Assembly (NCBI GenBank): GCA_013791885.1
Contig: VMSZ01000008.1
Coordinates: forward strand, 16,425-80,424
DNA from: Sulfurimonas sp.
GTDB taxonomy: Bacteria; Campylobacterota; Campylobacteria; Campylobacterales; Sulfurimonadaceae
DNA: 64,000 nucleotides
Direction of reading: 5' to 3'
Every line of letters begins with the position of its first letter. Positions within the stretch are counted from its first letter, which is position 1. This document shows, one piece after another, positions 63,167 through 64,000 of the stretch. Under the pieces are notes generated by a model. That model was not told the DNA's origin. It saw only the letters and a program-made list of their open reading frames with translations, and did not search any database. The position numbers and the translations under genes were made by a program.

Positions 63167-64000
63167 ACTCTTGTTTTAGCTATCTTTTTAATTTTATCAC
63201 ATACAAACGCAACTTCTTTGTCATCCATACTTGGGTAAATAGGAAGCGATAAAACCTGCTGATAACTTCTTAATGCCACCGGAAAATCATTAACTCTGAG
63301 TGAGTATTTTGATTTGTAGTATGTTAAAAGATGCAGAGGAATATAATGCAATCCTGTCTCTACACCTGCATTACGAAGCTCTAGTGCAAAAGAGTCACGA
63401 TTTTTATCTATTTTAATTACATACAATGAATAAGGATGCTCATCAGAGTTTACCTTTGGCAAGGCGACATGAGCAACTCCTGAGAGAGCGTCATTGTACA
63501 TTTTTGCTATTTGTTGATGTCTTGCGATGTTTTTATCTTGGTCTTGTAACTGCGCTCTAATATAGGCTGCGTTTAGCTCGCTCATAGAGTAATCATTTCC
63601 AATATCTACAACATCATAAATATATTCTAAAGAGTCTTCATCACGAACCATGGCATGGTTTGCAAGCAGTTTTGCTCTCTCCATAATTTCTTCATTATTA
63701 GTCACCAAAATCCCGCCATTACAAACATTTTTCTTTAAATGTGACGAGAAGTTAAAACAGGTAATATCTGCACCTGTTGCTCCTATTCTAATACCATTAT
63801 ATTTCGCACCCAAAGCGTGACAAGCGTCTTCTACAATTTTTACATCGTAGATTTTTGACATAGAATAGACTCTTTCCAAATCCACACAAGAACCGCCTAA
63901 ATGCGTAACAATGACAGCTTTGAGTTTTTTCGATTGGTTATCTTCAAGGTAATTTTCCAACAAATCAAGATTGATGTTGAAAGTGTCTTTGTCAATGTCT
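63163..64000 (-). CDS. DegT/DnrJ/EryC1-family aminotransferase (5' end outside window)
   Basis: 279 residues are visible and the frame is open to the window edge; the residues before the first Leu at 63963 (DIDKDTFNINLD) are conserved family sequence. PLP features include VTHLGGSCVDLERV, VEDACHALGAKYNGIRIG, FNFSSHLKKNVCNGG (the Lys that forms the Schiff base) and GLHYIPLHL. These enzymes make amino sugars of surface glycans, such as pseudaminic acid, UDP-bacillosamine or perosamine. Which one cannot be decided from the fragment. It overlaps lpxK and lies in an envelope-biosynthesis context. Confidence 0.88.
   Translation of the reverse strand, partial: DIDKDTFNINLDLLENYLEDNQSKKLKAVIVTHLGGSCVDLERVYSMSKIYDVKIVEDACHALGAKYNGIRIGATGADITCFNFSSHLKKNVCNGGILVTNNEEIMERAKLLANHAMVRDEDSLEYIYDVVDIGNDYSMSELNAAYIRAQLQDQDKNIARHQQIAKMYNDALSGVAHVALPKVNSDEHPYSLYVIKIDKNRDSFALELRNAGVETGLHYIPLHLLTYYKSKYSLRVNDFPVALRSYQQVLSLPIYPSMDDKEVAFVCDKIKKIAKTRV

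Larger units (their letters stand above)
2601..63574. repeat. Over-represented octamer AAACGCAG / CTGCGTTT, dispersed
   Basis: I counted about 50 exact copies by eye between these coordinates. Examples are 2601-2608, 27106-27113, 50460-50467, 50641-50648, 51689-51696, 61040-61047, 61077-61084 and 63567-63574. The expected number, from base composition alone, is about 1 to 2. Copies occur in both orientations and in all three frames of genes, with a few in spacers (for example near 7444 and 19704). Confidence 0.75.

Noticed and set aside
1..64000. tRNA, rRNA, CRISPR, prophage or insertion sequence
   Set aside because: Spacers were read on both strands. No T-arm-like GGTTCGA with paired stems, no regular direct repeats, and no transposase or integrase frames were found.

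Overview
The window is ordinary chromosomal DNA, roughly 36-37% G+C by eye, from a free-living Campylobacterota (Epsilonproteobacteria), most likely a Sulfurimonas-like organism. The strongest taxonomic evidence is the block hinT / pheS-pheT-aroA-ispH-rpsA-(small membrane protein)-serA at 39.4-49.4 kb, whose order matches the block I recall from Campylobacter jejuni (Cj0891c-Cj0898). Short-form HisG, type III pantothenate kinase, a UbiD decarboxylase beside hemC, and several small c-type cytochromes fit this group. I saw no rRNA, tRNA, CRISPR array, transposase, phage gene or other mobile element.

Layout. 0-5.9 kb: a signalling operon (end of a PAS protein, a CheB-CheR-PAS fusion, a NarX-type kinase, a NarL-type regulator, a Qnr-like pentapeptide protein). 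5.9-12 kb: a 31-residue basic protein, an SPOR-like L,D-transpeptidase, a YyaL-type thioredoxin-fold protein with a 33-residue lipoprotein behind it, then plsC-pdxJ-pdxA. 12-15.7 kb: a diheme cytochrome c peroxidase with paired operator-like repeats, then an exported Memo-AMMECR1 fusion between two exported DUF1566 proteins.

15.8-26.5 kb is the most unusual part. Seven genes in two convergent operons encode two circularly permuted ATP-grasp ligases, two alpha-E domains (one pair fused), two transglutaminase-fold proteins (one fused to DUF2126), and two aspartoacylase-like proteins, one of which has lost its zinc ligands. Family knowledge points to synthesis, transfer and hydrolysis of an unknown peptide or amide. 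The substrate cannot be read from the sequence.

26.6-32 kb holds a membrane phosphoesterase, a nitroreductase, small unknowns, a methyltransferase, hisG and coaX. 32.3-39.4 kb holds a TolC-MFP-RND efflux operon whose RND pump is split into two half-genes, then a porin. 39.4-49.4 kb is the housekeeping block above. 49.5-64 kb holds a SagB-type oxidoreductase, osmC, argH, two tandem monoheme cytochromes, and a long minus-strand run: ubiD, hemC, a DsbC-like protein, fxsA, proS, hemA, a polyprenyl synthase, an unknown, lpxK and a DegT aminotransferase that runs off the window.

Across the window the octamer AAACGCAG / CTGCGTTT occurs about 50 times by eye. Base composition predicts one or two. 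It sits in all three codon frames and on both strands, so it looks like a DNA-level signal rather than codon preference.
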